A DNA stretch of 19,460 bases from Pelagophyceae sp. CCMP2097 (Eukaryota; Sar; Pelagophyceae). The stretch is taken from contig MU657188.1 of assembly GCA_026770575.1 (NCBI GenBank), positions 506,456-525,915 of the forward strand, read 5' to 3'. The translations under genes were made by a program, and so were the position numbers. A model generated the notes under the pieces. That model ran no database searches and had not been told where the DNA came from. It saw only the letters and a program-made list of their open reading frames with translations. Every line of letters starts with the position of its first letter. Within the stretch, counting starts at the first letter, position 1. Shown one piece after another: positions 8,801-15,448 of this stretch.

Positions 8801-10435
8801 CCCTTTCTATTGCACCGCACAGCTCCGGAACCGCACGTCTTTCAAGCGGTGGCCCTGCGAAAGGCGCCCGCGCAGCGGATCGGGCCAAAGGGAGCCACGG
8901 TCCACGCGTTCCGAAGGGCCGAGTGGTCGTCTCGAAGGACCGTTTGAAGGGACCGTTTCGAGGGGTCGGCGAATGTGGCCCTCCAAAGGCGCCGTTTCGT
9001 GGCGTCGTTTCAAGGGGCCAGCATGAGGGGCCTTCTCCAAGGGCCGTCCAAAGGCGCCGTTTCGAGGGGCCTTCTCAAGGGGATTTTTCGAGGCACCGTC
9101 TCATGCGCCGTCTCGAGCGGCCGTCTTAAGGCGCTGTTTCGAAGGTCCGCCTCAAGGGGCCCTCTCGAGGGGCCGTCCAGAGTCGCCGTTTCGAGGGGCC
9201 ATCTCGAGTGGCCGTCTCGAGTGGCCGTCTCGAGTGGCCGTCTCGAGTGGCCGTCTAAAGAAGCCGTTTTGAGGGGCCCTCTCGAAGGGCCGGCGAGAGG
9301 GGCCGTGTAGAGAGGGACCGTCTCGAGGGGCCGTCTCGGAGGGCCGTCTGACAGAGAGGCCGTTTCGAGGAGCCCTTCGAGAGGCCGGCGAGCAAGGCCT
9401 TTTCGAGGAGCCGTCTCGATGGGCCTCCAAGGGACCTTGAAAGAGGCCTTGCAAGCGACGGCACAGAGGCCGGGCAAGTGACTTCCAAAGTCACTCTCCG
9501 GACGGACTCCTGCAAAGGCCTCTTTGGCGGCCACTTGCCCGGCCTCTGCGTGGTCACTTGCAAGGCCTCTCTTCAGATGCCCTTGAAAAGCTCTCCCTTG
9601 CGGGCCCCTGCAGAGGCCTCTTTGGCGGCCACTTGCAAGGCCTCTGCGCGGTTACTTGCGAGGTCTCTTGGGCGGCCCCTTGAAATGCTCTCCGGACGGA
9701 CTCCTGCGAGGCCTCTTTGGCAGCCACTTGCAAGGCCATTGCAGCACGGTCGCTTGCAAGGCCTCTTAAGGGCCCGCCCGAGCGACCGTCCGAGCGACTG
9801 TCCGAGCGACTGTCCAGGGGAAGTCGCAGAGGGAGTGCAGTCGAAGAGACAGTCGAAAGGACCGTCCAAAAGATCGTCGAGAAACCGGCGTCTAAGCGAC
9901 CGTCACAGAGGGCCCGTCGAGGGACCGTCAAAGGAACTGTCCAAAGAAACCGTCCAAACGACCAAGCCCACGCGACCATCCGAGAGACCGTCCGAGGGAG
10001 GTCTCGTCCGAGGCGGGAGCAGAAACGGGTTCGGGTTTGCCCTTCAGCCCGTGGGTCGGGTTTGCCGGGTTTGCGCGTTTTGGCCGACCCGTATTTCCGC
10101 GGGTCTCGCCGTGGCCATGACCCGAACCCGACCCTTTCTCAGACGGGTTTGGTCGCTCGACAAACCGGCGAGCCGAGGGTTGGGTACAGATTGAGCAACC
10201 CGATCCGAACCGAATCCATGGTCCTGGGAATGCATGGTCCTGGTAGAAAGTCGTGGTCGAAAGTCGCTTTGTCCAACCGCCGAATCGTCAATGCAGACCT
10301 CGGCTTGATATTCGCCCCTTCAGGCCGCAGCGCGTCTGCGGCCTGGACACGCCCTTCCCGCTGGTTCACGAAGGCCTTTACTTACCAAGCCATGAAAAGG
10401 TCCTTCGAGCCATATACGACTTGGTCGACTTTTAA
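2873..10435 (+). CDS. BCKDHB: 2-oxoisovalerate dehydrogenase E1 beta subunit, mitochondrial (split gene)
   Basis: This is the beta subunit of the thiamine-diphosphate-dependent E1 of the branched-chain 2-oxoacid dehydrogenase complex. With E1-alpha it decarboxylates the 2-oxoacids of valine, leucine and isoleucine in the mitochondrial matrix. The exons give 346 aa; the human precursor is about 390. Residues 1-24 are rich in Arg, Ser and Ala with no acidic residues, as in a mitochondrial presequence. Homology starts at [22 protein letters not shown] carries the Glu (about 50) expected to contact thiamine diphosphate. [32 protein letters not shown] (His about 150), [42 protein letters not shown] and VCGLDTPFP follow in family order. 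The pyrimidine-binding domain covers about 25-210 and the C-terminal transketolase domain about 215-346. The stop is TAA 10433-10435. I prefer the ATG at 2873 because it begins the presequence; an in-frame ATG lies at 2840. No lesion is seen, so the gene is probably functional. Identification is certain; the exact ends of four exons are less so. Confidence 0.95.
3361..3460 (+). repeat. Tandem repeat in BCKDHB intron 3
   Basis: Repeated AAGCGCGTGGCGTTG-like units fill most of the 153-nt intron 3. The units degrade toward the 3' end into AAGCGCGTTTG and AAGCGCGTTGTG. They are not seen in the other introns. Confidence 0.75.
3626..3720 (+). repeat. 20-nt tandem repeat in BCKDHB intron 4
   Basis: Five units based on CCACTTGAAACGCGTCYMCG. 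The last two are almost identical 20-mers; the first three differ by small changes and deletions. The array sits near the 5' end of intron 4. Confidence 0.8.
3770..4690 (+). repeat. Degenerate short-period array in BCKDHB intron 4
   Basis: About 0.9 kb is built from diverged units around GGGACCTTGTC (also GGGACCTCGTC, GGAACTTTG) at a spacing of roughly 12 nt. Units drift gradually along the array. The array ends at the exon 5 acceptor. The long open frames through it reflect the repeat and lack stops for that reason; they are not genes. Confidence 0.75.
4980..5660 (+). repeat. Degenerate GAGACGGTCCT array in BCKDHB intron 6
   Basis: Diverged units of CTGAGAGACGGTC and CTCGAGACGGCC, about 11-13 nt each, run for nearly 700 bases at the start of the 2.3-kb intron 6. 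The early units are GAGACGGTCCT-like and the later ones CGAGGCGGTCT-like, so the consensus shifts along the array. Confidence 0.8.
5675..5806 (+). repeat. Cluster of CCCTACGGGAGCC hairpin elements
   Basis: Four copies of a short palindrome lie here: GGCTCCCGAAGGGAGCC at 5675-5691, then units starting near 5715, 5748 and 5781. The last three are 33-34 nt apart and share CCTACGGGAGC followed by G and A runs. The best copy is GGCTCCCTACGGGAGCC, a 7-bp stem with a 3-nt loop. The cluster separates two different arrays inside intron 6. Another copy is at 2427-2455. Confidence 0.8.
5815..6900 (+). repeat. Degenerate TGCAAGGCCCCTCGCACGG array in BCKDHB intron 6
   Basis: About 1.1 kb of diverged units around CTTGCAAGGCCCCTCGCACGGGCC, with frequent CTTGCGAGGCC and CGCAAGGTCCCT variants. 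This is a different consensus from the array at 4980-5660 in the same intron. The long frames on both strands come from repeat periodicity and show no domain. Confidence 0.75.
7040..7099 (+). repeat. Three 20-22-nt repeats in BCKDHB intron 6
   Basis: Three units begin GCAGCGGAGTGG at 7040, 7060 and 7082. They sit about 110 bp upstream of the exon 7 acceptor. Confidence 0.8.
7909..8016. repeat. 34-bp-armed inverted repeat filling BCKDHB intron 9
   Basis: Arms 7909-7942 and 7983-8016 are inverted copies with one mismatch around a 40-nt loop. The hairpin takes up most of the 150-nt intron (7883-8032). GGCGCC occurs at both ends of the intron (7882-7887 and 8032-8037), which would fit a target-site duplication, but that hexamer is common in such GC-rich DNA and does not abut the arms. 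The structure resembles a small terminal-inverted-repeat element that now serves as an intron. Confidence 0.85.
8145..8178 (+). repeat. 17-nt tandem duplication in BCKDHB intron 10
   Basis: Two adjacent copies of GCGTTTTGCRAGCGGAG, differing at one base, make up almost half of the 73-nt intron 10. The first copy begins two bases inside the GTGCGT donor. Confidence 0.85.
8303..8361 (+). repeat. 27-nt repeat pair in BCKDHB intron 11
   Basis: Bases 8303-8329 and 8335-8361 are identical 27-mers, beginning CGCGATTCCGAGAGAGGG, separated by 5 nt. They lie in the 132-nt intron 11. Confidence 0.85.
8545..8720 (-). repeat. Dispersed GGGTCG/GGTTCG-rich element, copy A
   Basis: In BCKDHB intron 12. Read on the minus strand it has the blocks shared with the other copies: GGGTCTGGTTTTCAAT, a GGGTCGCGGGTTTGTC block, GGGTTCGGGTTCGGG, TTTGGCCAGACCCGCGGG, TCGGCCAAAACGC and AAACCCGACCCGCG. 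It is about 175 nt. No coding potential was seen; it is probably a non-autonomous mobile element. Confidence 0.7.
8720..9440 (+). repeat. Degenerate CGTTTCGAGGGGCCGTC array in BCKDHB intron 12
   Basis: About 0.7 kb of diverged units around CCGTCTCGAGGGGCCGT. The block at 9200-9255 has four near-perfect copies of CTCGAGTGGCCGT. It begins with a GCCTCTGCGCGGTCGCTTGC segment that recurs at 9546 and 9646 and, in variant form, at 5847. Confidence 0.75.
9440..9775 (+). repeat. GCAAGGCCTCTTTGGCGGCCACTT repeat block
   Basis: Longer units, about 90-100 nt, carry GCAAGGCCTCTTTGGC, GGCCACTTGC, GGCCTCTGCGYGGT and CCCTTGAAAWGCTCTC in the same order several times. They look like higher-order repeats within BCKDHB intron 12. 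Confidence 0.75.
9775..10010 (+). repeat. GACCGTCC/GACTGTCC array
   Basis: Diverged 12-nt-scale units such as GAGCGACTGTCC, GAAAGGACCGTCC and GAGAGACCGTCC run to the start of the next dispersed element, still within BCKDHB intron 12. Confidence 0.7.
10022..10215 (-). repeat. Dispersed GGGTCG/GGTTCG-rich element, copy B
   Basis: Same orientation and block order as copy A: GGGTCGGGTTTGCCGGGTTT, GCGTTTTGGCCGACCCG, CGCGGGTCTCGCCGTGGCC, ACCCGAACCCGACCC, TTTGGTCGCTCGACAAACC and GGTACAGATTGAGCAACCCG. It lies about 110 bp upstream of the last BCKDHB exon. Confidence 0.7.
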
Positions 10436-10952
10436 CACCCGGGGGTCGATGACTCATCTTAAGATACTTATACGGACTCGCCCCGGTGCGCCTCTCACCC
10501 GTATCGCGGTGGGAAACGACAGCTGCGAGTTGGAACTGCGCCGCCGACACTGCAACGGACGCAGCCACTTTCGTAGCTCGAGTCGATCAAAGCTGGCCAT
10601 GTACCACCGAGGCCTCGCCCTCCCGACAGGATACTAATGCACTCTGACTCTCGACAGCTTGCAACTCTGTCTGGATGTGGCGACCCAGGAAAGCCAGGGG
10701 ATTGAGGGTGCGTCTTTGGGCGTCGACTTCGTTTCATGCACTTTAGGGAGGGGCAGCGTGCTTATGACACGACTCGGGACTTGTATCGAGGATAACCGAG
10801 TTCCCGTCGTCGCCCTGATTGGCAGTGAAATTTCCTCAGTGAAGGATTCAAAGTAATCCAAAAGACGGTGCTTCAAAAACTCGCGCCGAGCTCGCGGGCC
10901 ACGCGGCCGGCTTCCCGTCGCGGGGTCCCTCCCTGCCCAGGGCTTGTAAGAC
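10436..10952. other. Region between BCKDHB and the WD40 gene
   Basis: No gene is supported. The first part is the BCKDHB 3' flank. From 10551 the sequence is the left arm of the inverted duplication, so it is the 5' flank of the WD40 gene and has a near-identical copy at 15034-15435 on the other strand. An open frame at 10659-10856 begins with TTG rather than ATG, and I do not call it. TGCCCAG followed by G at 10934-10941 would be a plausible splice acceptor just before the WD40 ATG, so a 5' UTR intron is possible. Confidence 0.5.
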
Positions 10953-12246
10953 ATGGACGTCCACGAGGCCTCACGGGGCGTCGTGCGGCCCGCCGTCGGT
11001 GCCGCGCCGGTCCTCGAGGTGTTCGAACTGAGCGACCTCCTGAAGATCATCCTTCGCTCGGCGGCATCGACGAACGCGCTCCTCGTGACGAAACGAGTCG
11101 CTCGAGACGCGCGGGACGTGGCGCCGGTCGTGCGCAAGGTCATCTTGGAGGACCGGTGGAAGAGCTTGATTTCCAAGGGCACAGCAATCCTCGAGGGGCA
11201 CACCAACGCCGTCAAGTGCTGCGCGTTCTCGCCCGACGGCAAGCGCATCTTGACGGCGAGCTGCGACAGGACGGCGCGCCTGTGGGACGCCGAGACGGGC
11301 GCGCTGCTGCTGACGCTCGAGGGGCACAACGATTTCGTCATGTGCTGCGCGTTCTCGCCTGACGGCGAGCGCATCGTGACGGCGAGCCGGGATAAGATGG
11401 CGCGGCTCTGGGACACCAAGATGGGCGCGCTGCAGATGACGCTCGAGGGGCACAACGACTGGGTCAGGAGCTGTGCCTTCTCGCCCGACGGCAAGCGCAT
11501 CTTGACGGCGAGCAACGACATGACGGCGCGGCTCTGGAACGCCGACACGGGCGCGTTGCAGGCGACGCTACGAGGGCACACCAAAATTGTCATGAGCTGC
11601 GCGTTCTCGCCCGGCGGCGAGCGCATCGTCACTGCGAGCGACGACGGGACGGCGCGGCTCTGGAACGCCGAGACGGGCACGCTGCAGACTACGCTCGAGG
11701 GGCACACCTTCTTCGTCAATTGCTGCGCGTTCTCGCCCGACGGCGAGCGCATTGTGACGGCGAGCGGCAGGACGGCGCTGCTCTGGGACGCCGAGACGGG
11801 CGCGCTGCAGACGACGCTCGAGGGGCACACCAGCCCCATCGTGAGCAGCGCGTTCTCGCCCAATGGCCAGCGTGTCGTGACGGCGAGCTACGACAAGATG
11901 GCGCGGCTCTGGGACGGCGAGACGGGCGCGCTGCAGACGACGCTCGAGGGGCACACCGGCAGCGTCGACAGCTGCGCGTTCTCGCCCGACGGCGAGCGCG
12001 TCGTGACGGCGAGCCACGACGGGACGGCGCGGCTCTGGAGTGCCATGCTGTAATACAGTTGCCGCCTTTTCTCTGGACGCAGTCACCGGGGGCTCGAGTC
12101 GATCCGAGGCTGGCGAGAAGGTTGCGTCGTGCCAACCGCGTGGCAATGCTCCTTGGCACTTCGGTCATGGTTCGTTGGAGTAGCCGATTGGAGGGGGGGG
12201 GTATGGCGTCAGCGGTGTAGTGCACAGCCGGATTGTGAACGTGCAG
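10551..12246 (+). repeat. Left arm of inverted segmental duplication
   Basis: This arm matches 14122-15435 in reverse complement. It carries 400 bp of 5' flank, the whole WD40 gene and about 190 bp of 3' flank. The arms differ by scattered substitutions and by about 375 bp missing from the right arm (three WD40 blades). Similarity stops near AACGGACGCAG on the outer side and GTGCAG on the inner side. Confidence 0.9.
10953..12053 (+). CDS. Seven-blade WD40 repeat protein
   Basis: A 366-aa protein starting at ATG 10953; an in-frame TAA at 10947 fixes the start unless the 5' end is spliced. Residues 80-366 are seven WD40 repeats of about 42 aa (starting near 80, 122, 164, 206, 248, 289 and 331), each with LEGH, a CAFSPDG-type turn, TAS and a closing RLWDAETG-type strand. 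Seven blades make one complete beta-propeller. Blade 5 is one residue short (TASGRTALLWD). Residues 20-75 (FELSDLLKIIL to LEDRWKSL) are helical and loosely F-box-like, which would suggest a ubiquitin-ligase adaptor, but the match is weak. The blades are so alike that they must be exchanging sequence or be young. The partner is unknown; such propellers are protein-interaction scaffolds. An inverted, shortened copy lies at 14308-15033. Confidence 0.88.
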   Translation: MDVHEASRGVVRPAVGAAPVLEVFELSDLLKIILRSAASTNALLVTKRVARDARDVAPVVRKVILEDRWKSLISKGTAILEGHTNAVKCCAFSPDGKRILTASCDRTARLWDAETGALLLTLEGHNDFVMCCAFSPDGERIVTASRDKMARLWDTKMGALQMTLEGHNDWVRSCAFSPDGKRILTASNDMTARLWNADTGALQATLRGHTKIVMSCAFSPGGERIVTASDDGTARLWNAETGTLQTTLEGHTFFVNCCAFSPDGERIVTASGRTALLWDAETGALQTTLEGHTSPIVSSAFSPNGQRVVTASYDKMARLWDGETGALQTTLEGHTGSVDSCAFSPDGERVVTASHDGTARLWSAML

Positions 12247-12292
12247 CGGGAGCAGTGACGGTGTATTTGGGTCGGGTCGGGTTTTCAGTGAC

Positions 12293-12722
12293 GGTGTATT
12301 TGGGTTGGGTCGGGTTTTCAATTTGTGCCGCACCCTCGGGTCGCGGATTTGTCGAGCGACTAAACCCATCTTCTCGGGTCGGGTTCGGGTTCGGGCCACG
12401 GCCATACCCGCGGGTCGCGGGATTGCCGGTCGACACACGCAAAAGTTTGGCTCGGGTTCGGGTTCGAGTTCGGGTCGAACCCGAACTTAAAAGCCCATCT
12501 CCGGAGAGGCAGCGTACCCGCGACGTCGACGCCGCTCGCGATCGCGCGGCCCGAAGCCCAATTATACGATACGCACGAAATCCGAGTGTAGAAAACCCGG
12601 TGCAACCCTGGATGTTTCGCAGTGCGGCGCGGCGCCTTCCAGAGGAAAGATGGCTGTACCATTGTGCGCCGGGTCGCTGCGCTACCCTGTGGCAGAGTAC
12701 ATTGCGTGGACGTTCCGACGGC
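12293..12722 (+). repeat. Direct repeat copy 1 (includes dispersed element copy C)
   Basis: It matches 15449-15893 in the same orientation. The first 200 bp is the GGGTCG-rich element, in the opposite orientation to copies A and B: GGGTCGGGTTTTCAATTTGT, TTTGTCGAGCGACTAAACCC, GGGTTCGGGTTCGGG and CCACGGCCATACCCGCGGG. The rest includes GACGCCGCTCGCGAYCGCGC, GCCCGAAGC, AGAAAACCCGGTGC, CCAGAGGAA and GTGCGCCGG-TCGCTGCGCT. It shows no coding signal. Confidence 0.75.
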
Positions 12723-12934
12723 GGTCGGCGCAAGCTTCACAACGTACGGTTGGGGGGTTGGTATATCTCCACGCTTTGGGCCAAGTATGTTGATTGTCTA
12801 TCTCAAGGAGGGGATTGTTGGTTTGAACAGCAGTAGATCAAATTGTGGTTCATATACCGTGAGACTCGCACTTGGAGATGCTCGCGCGACGGGGCCAGCC
12901 CCCAGTAGGGTCTATCGATTTTTCATAGCTGAAA

Positions 12935-13115
12935 CCCGCGGGTTTGTCGGGGACCCGCGGGTTGGCCACCCGGCGCGCCCGCCGGGTTTCGGGTTTGTGC
13001 CACGGCCAGACCCGCGGGGGTACGGGTCGGCCAAAACGCTATAACCCGGCAAACCCAACCCGCAACCCGGCAAACCCAACCCGCGGGTTTCAGGCAAAAC
13101 CGAACCCGTCCCTGC
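12935..13115 (+). repeat. Dispersed GGGTCG-rich element, copy D
   Basis: It has ACCCGCGGGTTTGTCGGGGA, GTTTCGGGTTTGTGCCACGG, CAGACCCGCGGG, TACGGGTCGGCCAAAACGC and then repeated AACCCGGCAAACCCAACCCG, ending ACCCGCGGGTTTCAGGCAAA. The orientation is that of copy C. Confidence 0.7.
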
Positions 13116-13276
13116 TCCTGGCCGACAGGGCGTGCCTCGATGCGACTTTTCGATCATCGAACCCACTCGAGTCTGACTACACTTAACGGAAGCCCTCGAC
13201 AGGGCTCCACTCGTGGTGTCCGGCCGCCTTCTCCTGTCACAAGGTAGGCCCATTTCTCTTGCCATCACCTCTCTTG

Positions 13277-13412
13277 CTCGCTTCAGATCCACCCTGGGTG
13301 GGTCCACGCAACGCTCTCCCTCCCGAACCGCGCCACGGTCCTCCGAGCCTTCTAAGGCTTCGTCGACTTTTGAGCGCGCCAAGGCCACCCGGGGTCGATG
13401 AGCCATCTTAAG
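13277..13412 (+). pseudogene. Decayed fragment of BCKDHB last exon and 3' flank
   Basis: From the GCTTCAG at 13277 the sequence can be read as WVHATLSLP, then VLRAF, a TAA, GFVDF and TGA. This parallels [20 protein letters not shown] and TAA at the end of BCKDHB (10361-10435). At DNA level GGTCCTYCGAGCC, GTCGACTTTT and, past the stop, CCCGGGGTCGATGASYCATC-TTAAG (10438-10463 versus 13388-13412) are shared. The in-frame TAA, a one-codon loss and missing upstream coding blocks mean it cannot be functional. It looks like an old duplication of the BCKDHB 3' end. The match is short and found by eye, so confidence is moderate. Confidence 0.6.
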
Positions 13413-13484
13413 CAACTGGTGACTGGTAACTTCTGCGAGGAGGCGCCGCCCTTGACGTGCGCTCTCCAAGGCACTGGCGCAGGA

Positions 13485-13520
13485 GTAGGGGCGGTGTTTG
13501 CGGGTCGGGTCGGGTTGCCC
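13485..13520 (+). repeat. GGGGCGGTGTTTGCGGGTCGG fragment, copy 1
   Basis: GGGGCGGTGTTTGCGGGTCG followed by GGTCGGGT also occurs at 18393-18428. It looks like the end of the GGGTCG-rich dispersed element without its body. Confidence 0.6.
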
Positions 13521-13770
13521 GTCGACGTGGCTGCAACTCACCCAGAGGATCCAACCGATGACGCCCTCACCCGAACCGCCCGGCGCGACCTATTGAGGGC
13601 GCCGCGGGAGACGTCTTCGAGTTCCTTTTGACCGCAACTCCGGCCTGAGTGGCCCGGCCACGAAGCTTGGGTGCACGCCGAGAGACGTCGGGCAGCGATC
13701 ATATGCGAGTGCTGCCCATGACATGTGGTCAAGAAGTCAAAGTCAAAAGGCCTCGGGACGCCCCGTGCCG

Positions 13771-13868
13771 GCGACCGTGCGGCCTCCGAGGCGACGACCA
13801 TGCGGCTCCCATGCCGACGATCGTGCAGCCTTCGTGTCGAAGATCGTGCGGCCTCCGTGCCGACGACC
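13771..13868 (+). repeat. 23-nt tandem repeat
   Basis: Four diverged units of about 23 nt based on GACGAYCGTGCGGCCTCCGT followed by GCC. It is confined to the spacer between the WD40 copies. Confidence 0.75.
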
Positions 13869-14121
13869 TCATGCTCGTCACTGGATCGCTCAGCGTGGCA
13901 AACGGCTGCTGCTGTCGGCGCTGGTCGCTCGCACCTTTCAGCAGCTTGCCCCGTTCGCCGCGGGCTTTTGCGTGTTGAGATCGGGAATCTCGGCTCGATC
14001 TTTCACCGATCTTCCTCATCGATGCGTTTGCTGCAACACGAGCCTGTAAGACTTGCGAATCATCTACTTAAGCTCGGAGGCTCGAGAGCACGGACAATGA
14101 AGTGGACCTATGGGCCGAACA

Positions 14122-15435
14122 CTGCACGGTCACAATCCGGCTGCGCACGACTACGCCACTGACGCCATCGCTCCCCCCAACTGGCTACTCCGACGCACCA
14201 TGACCGAAGTGCCAAGGAGCATTGCCACGCAGTTGGCACGCCTCTTCGACAGCCTTGATCGACTCGAGTCCCTGGTGACTGTGTCCAGAGAAGGCGCGTC
14301 CACTGTATTACATCACGGCACTCCAGAGCCGCACCGTCCCGTCGCCGCTCGCCGTCACGACGCGCTCGACGTCGGGCGAGAATGCGCAGCTCATGACAAT
14401 TTTGGTGTGCCCTCGTAGCGTCGCCTGCAACGCGCCCGTGTCGGCGTTCCAGAGACGCGCCGTCATGTCGTTGCTCGCCGTCAAGATGCGCTTGCCGTCG
14501 GGCGAGAAGGCACAGCTCCTGACCCAGTTATTGTGCCCCTCGAGCGTCGGCTGCAGCGCGCCCATCTTGGTGTCCCAGAGCCGCGCCATCTTATCCCGGC
14601 TCGCCGTCACGATGCGCTCGCCGTCAGGCGAGAACGCGCAGCACATGACGAAATCGTTGTGCCCCTCGAGCGTCAGCAGCAGCGCGCCCGTCTCGGCGTC
14701 CCACAGGCGCGCCGTCCTGTCGCAGCTCGCCGTCAAGATGCGCTTGCCGTCGGGCGAGAACGCGCAGCACTTGACGGCGTTGGTGTGCCCCTCGAGGATT
14801 GCTGTGCCCTTGGAAATCAAGCTCTTCCACCGGTCCTCCAAGATGACCTTGCGCACGACCGGCGCCACGTCCCGCGCGTCTCGAGCGACTCGTTTCGTCA
14901 CGAGGAGCGCGTTCGTCGATGCCGCCGAGCGAAGGATGATCTTCAGGAGGTCGCTCAGTTCGAACACCTCGAGGACCGGCGCGGCACCGACGGCGGGCCG
15001 CACGACGCCCCGTGAGGCCTCGTGGACGTCCATGTCTTACAAGCCCTGGGCAGGGAGGGACCCCGCGACAGGAAGCCGGCCGCGTGGCCCGCGAGCTCGG
15101 CGCGAGTTTTTGAAGCACCGTCTTTTGGATTACTTTGAATCCTTCACTGAGGAAATTTCACTGCCAATCAGGGCGACGACGGGAACTCGGTTATCCTCGA
15201 TACAAGTCCCGAGTCGTGTCATAAGCACGCTGCCCCTCCCTAAAGTGCATGAAACGAAGTCGACGCCCAAAGACGCACCCTCAATCCCCTGGCTTTCCTG
15301 GGTCGCCACATCCAGACAGAATTGCAAACTGTCGAGAGTCAGAGTGCATTAGTATCCTGTCGGGAGGGCGAGGCCTCGGTGGTACATGGCCAGCTTTGAT
15401 CGACTCGAGCTACGAAAGTGACTGCGTCCGTTACA
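14122..15435 (-). repeat. Right arm of inverted segmental duplication
   Basis: Reverse-complement partner of 10551-12246, with the shortened WD40 gene and both flanks. It is about 380 bp shorter, almost all of it from the coding region. Confidence 0.9.
14308..15033 (-). CDS. Shortened WD40 repeat protein (four blades)
   Basis: A 241-aa frame starting at ATG 15033-15031 and ending at TAA 14310-14308. Residues 1 to about 225 are nearly identical to the WD40 protein at 10953-12053 (one visible change pair is LQPTLEGHNNWV for LQMTLEGHNDWV). Blades 1-3 are intact. The fourth is a hybrid: it opens like blade 4 (LRGHTKIVMSCAFSPD) and closes like blade 7 (ERVVTAS, then RLWSAVM). The difference of 125 residues equals blades 5-7 in length (41 plus two of 42), so an in-frame exchange between repeats removed three whole blades. 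Four blades cannot close a normal seven-blade propeller alone, so the product may have to dimerise, or the copy may be on its way to a pseudogene. The 5' flank is duplicated too, so it could be expressed. Confidence 0.75.
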   Translation of the reverse strand: MDVHEASRGVVRPAVGAAPVLEVFELSDLLKIILRSAASTNALLVTKRVARDARDVAPVVRKVILEDRWKSLISKGTAILEGHTNAVKCCAFSPDGKRILTASCDRTARLWDAETGALLLTLEGHNDFVMCCAFSPDGERIVTASRDKMARLWDTKMGALQPTLEGHNNWVRSCAFSPDGKRILTASNDMTARLWNADTGALQATLRGHTKIVMSCAFSPDVERVVTASGDGTVRLWSAVM

Positions 15436-15448
15436 CAGGAGTATGGAT

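Larger units (their letters stand above)
2873..10435 (+). other. BCKDHB: Exon-intron structure of BCKDHB
   Basis: Exons: 2873-2928, 3034-3175, 3300-3345, 3499-3583, 4697-4772, 4893-4923, 7207-7244, 7455-7623, 7832-7882, 8033-8142, 8216-8279, 8412-8472, 10324-10435. They sum to 1041 nt, a multiple of three. Placement rests on family homology, phase and splice dinucleotides. Intron 1 (2929-3033, GTGCGC...CCCGCAG) is 105 nt with no in-frame stop, so it could be retained and give 381 aa. GT donors: introns 1, 2, 3, 4 (GTAAGA), 6 (GTGCGT), 8 (GTACGT), 10 (GTGCGT), 11 (GTGAGG). GC donors: introns 5, 7, 9, 12. Every acceptor is YAG followed by G, apart from AAG-free variants not seen. For intron 12 a second in-phase GC donor at 8470 would drop one residue. 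Introns 4, 6 and 12 are 1.1, 2.3 and 1.9 kb; the rest are 73-210 nt. Confidence 0.85.
12247..14121. other. Spacer between the arms of the inverted duplication
   Basis: I see no intact gene in these 1.9 kb. The spacer holds two copies of the GGGTCG-rich dispersed element (12293-12495, 12935-13115), part of a longer direct repeat (12293-12722), a fragment shared with 18393-18428 (13485-13520), a probable decayed BCKDHB last exon (13277-13412) and a 23-nt tandem repeat (13771-13868). The open frames here cross these repeats and have no recognisable domain. Confidence 0.55.

Noticed and set aside
10659..10856. 65-codon frame upstream of the WD40 gene, also present in the inverted copy
   Set aside because: It starts with TTG, not ATG. 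Its conservation between copies is explained by the recent duplication of the whole segment, non-coding parts included.
10634..11863. 409-codon frame antisense to the WD40 gene, and its counterpart at 14393-15352
   Set aside because: A shadow of the WD40 repeats: the repeating SPSSV...AVTMRSPSGENAQ product is the reverse-strand reading of the same blades.
12129..12836. 235-codon open frame after the WD40 gene
   Set aside because: It crosses the duplicated 3' flank and a dispersed GGGTCG-rich element and has no domain.
13725..14162. 145-codon plus-strand frame in the spacer
   Set aside because: It is driven by the 23-nt tandem repeat and runs into the duplicated WD40 flank. All three frames stay open over the same stretch, so it is not evidence of a gene.
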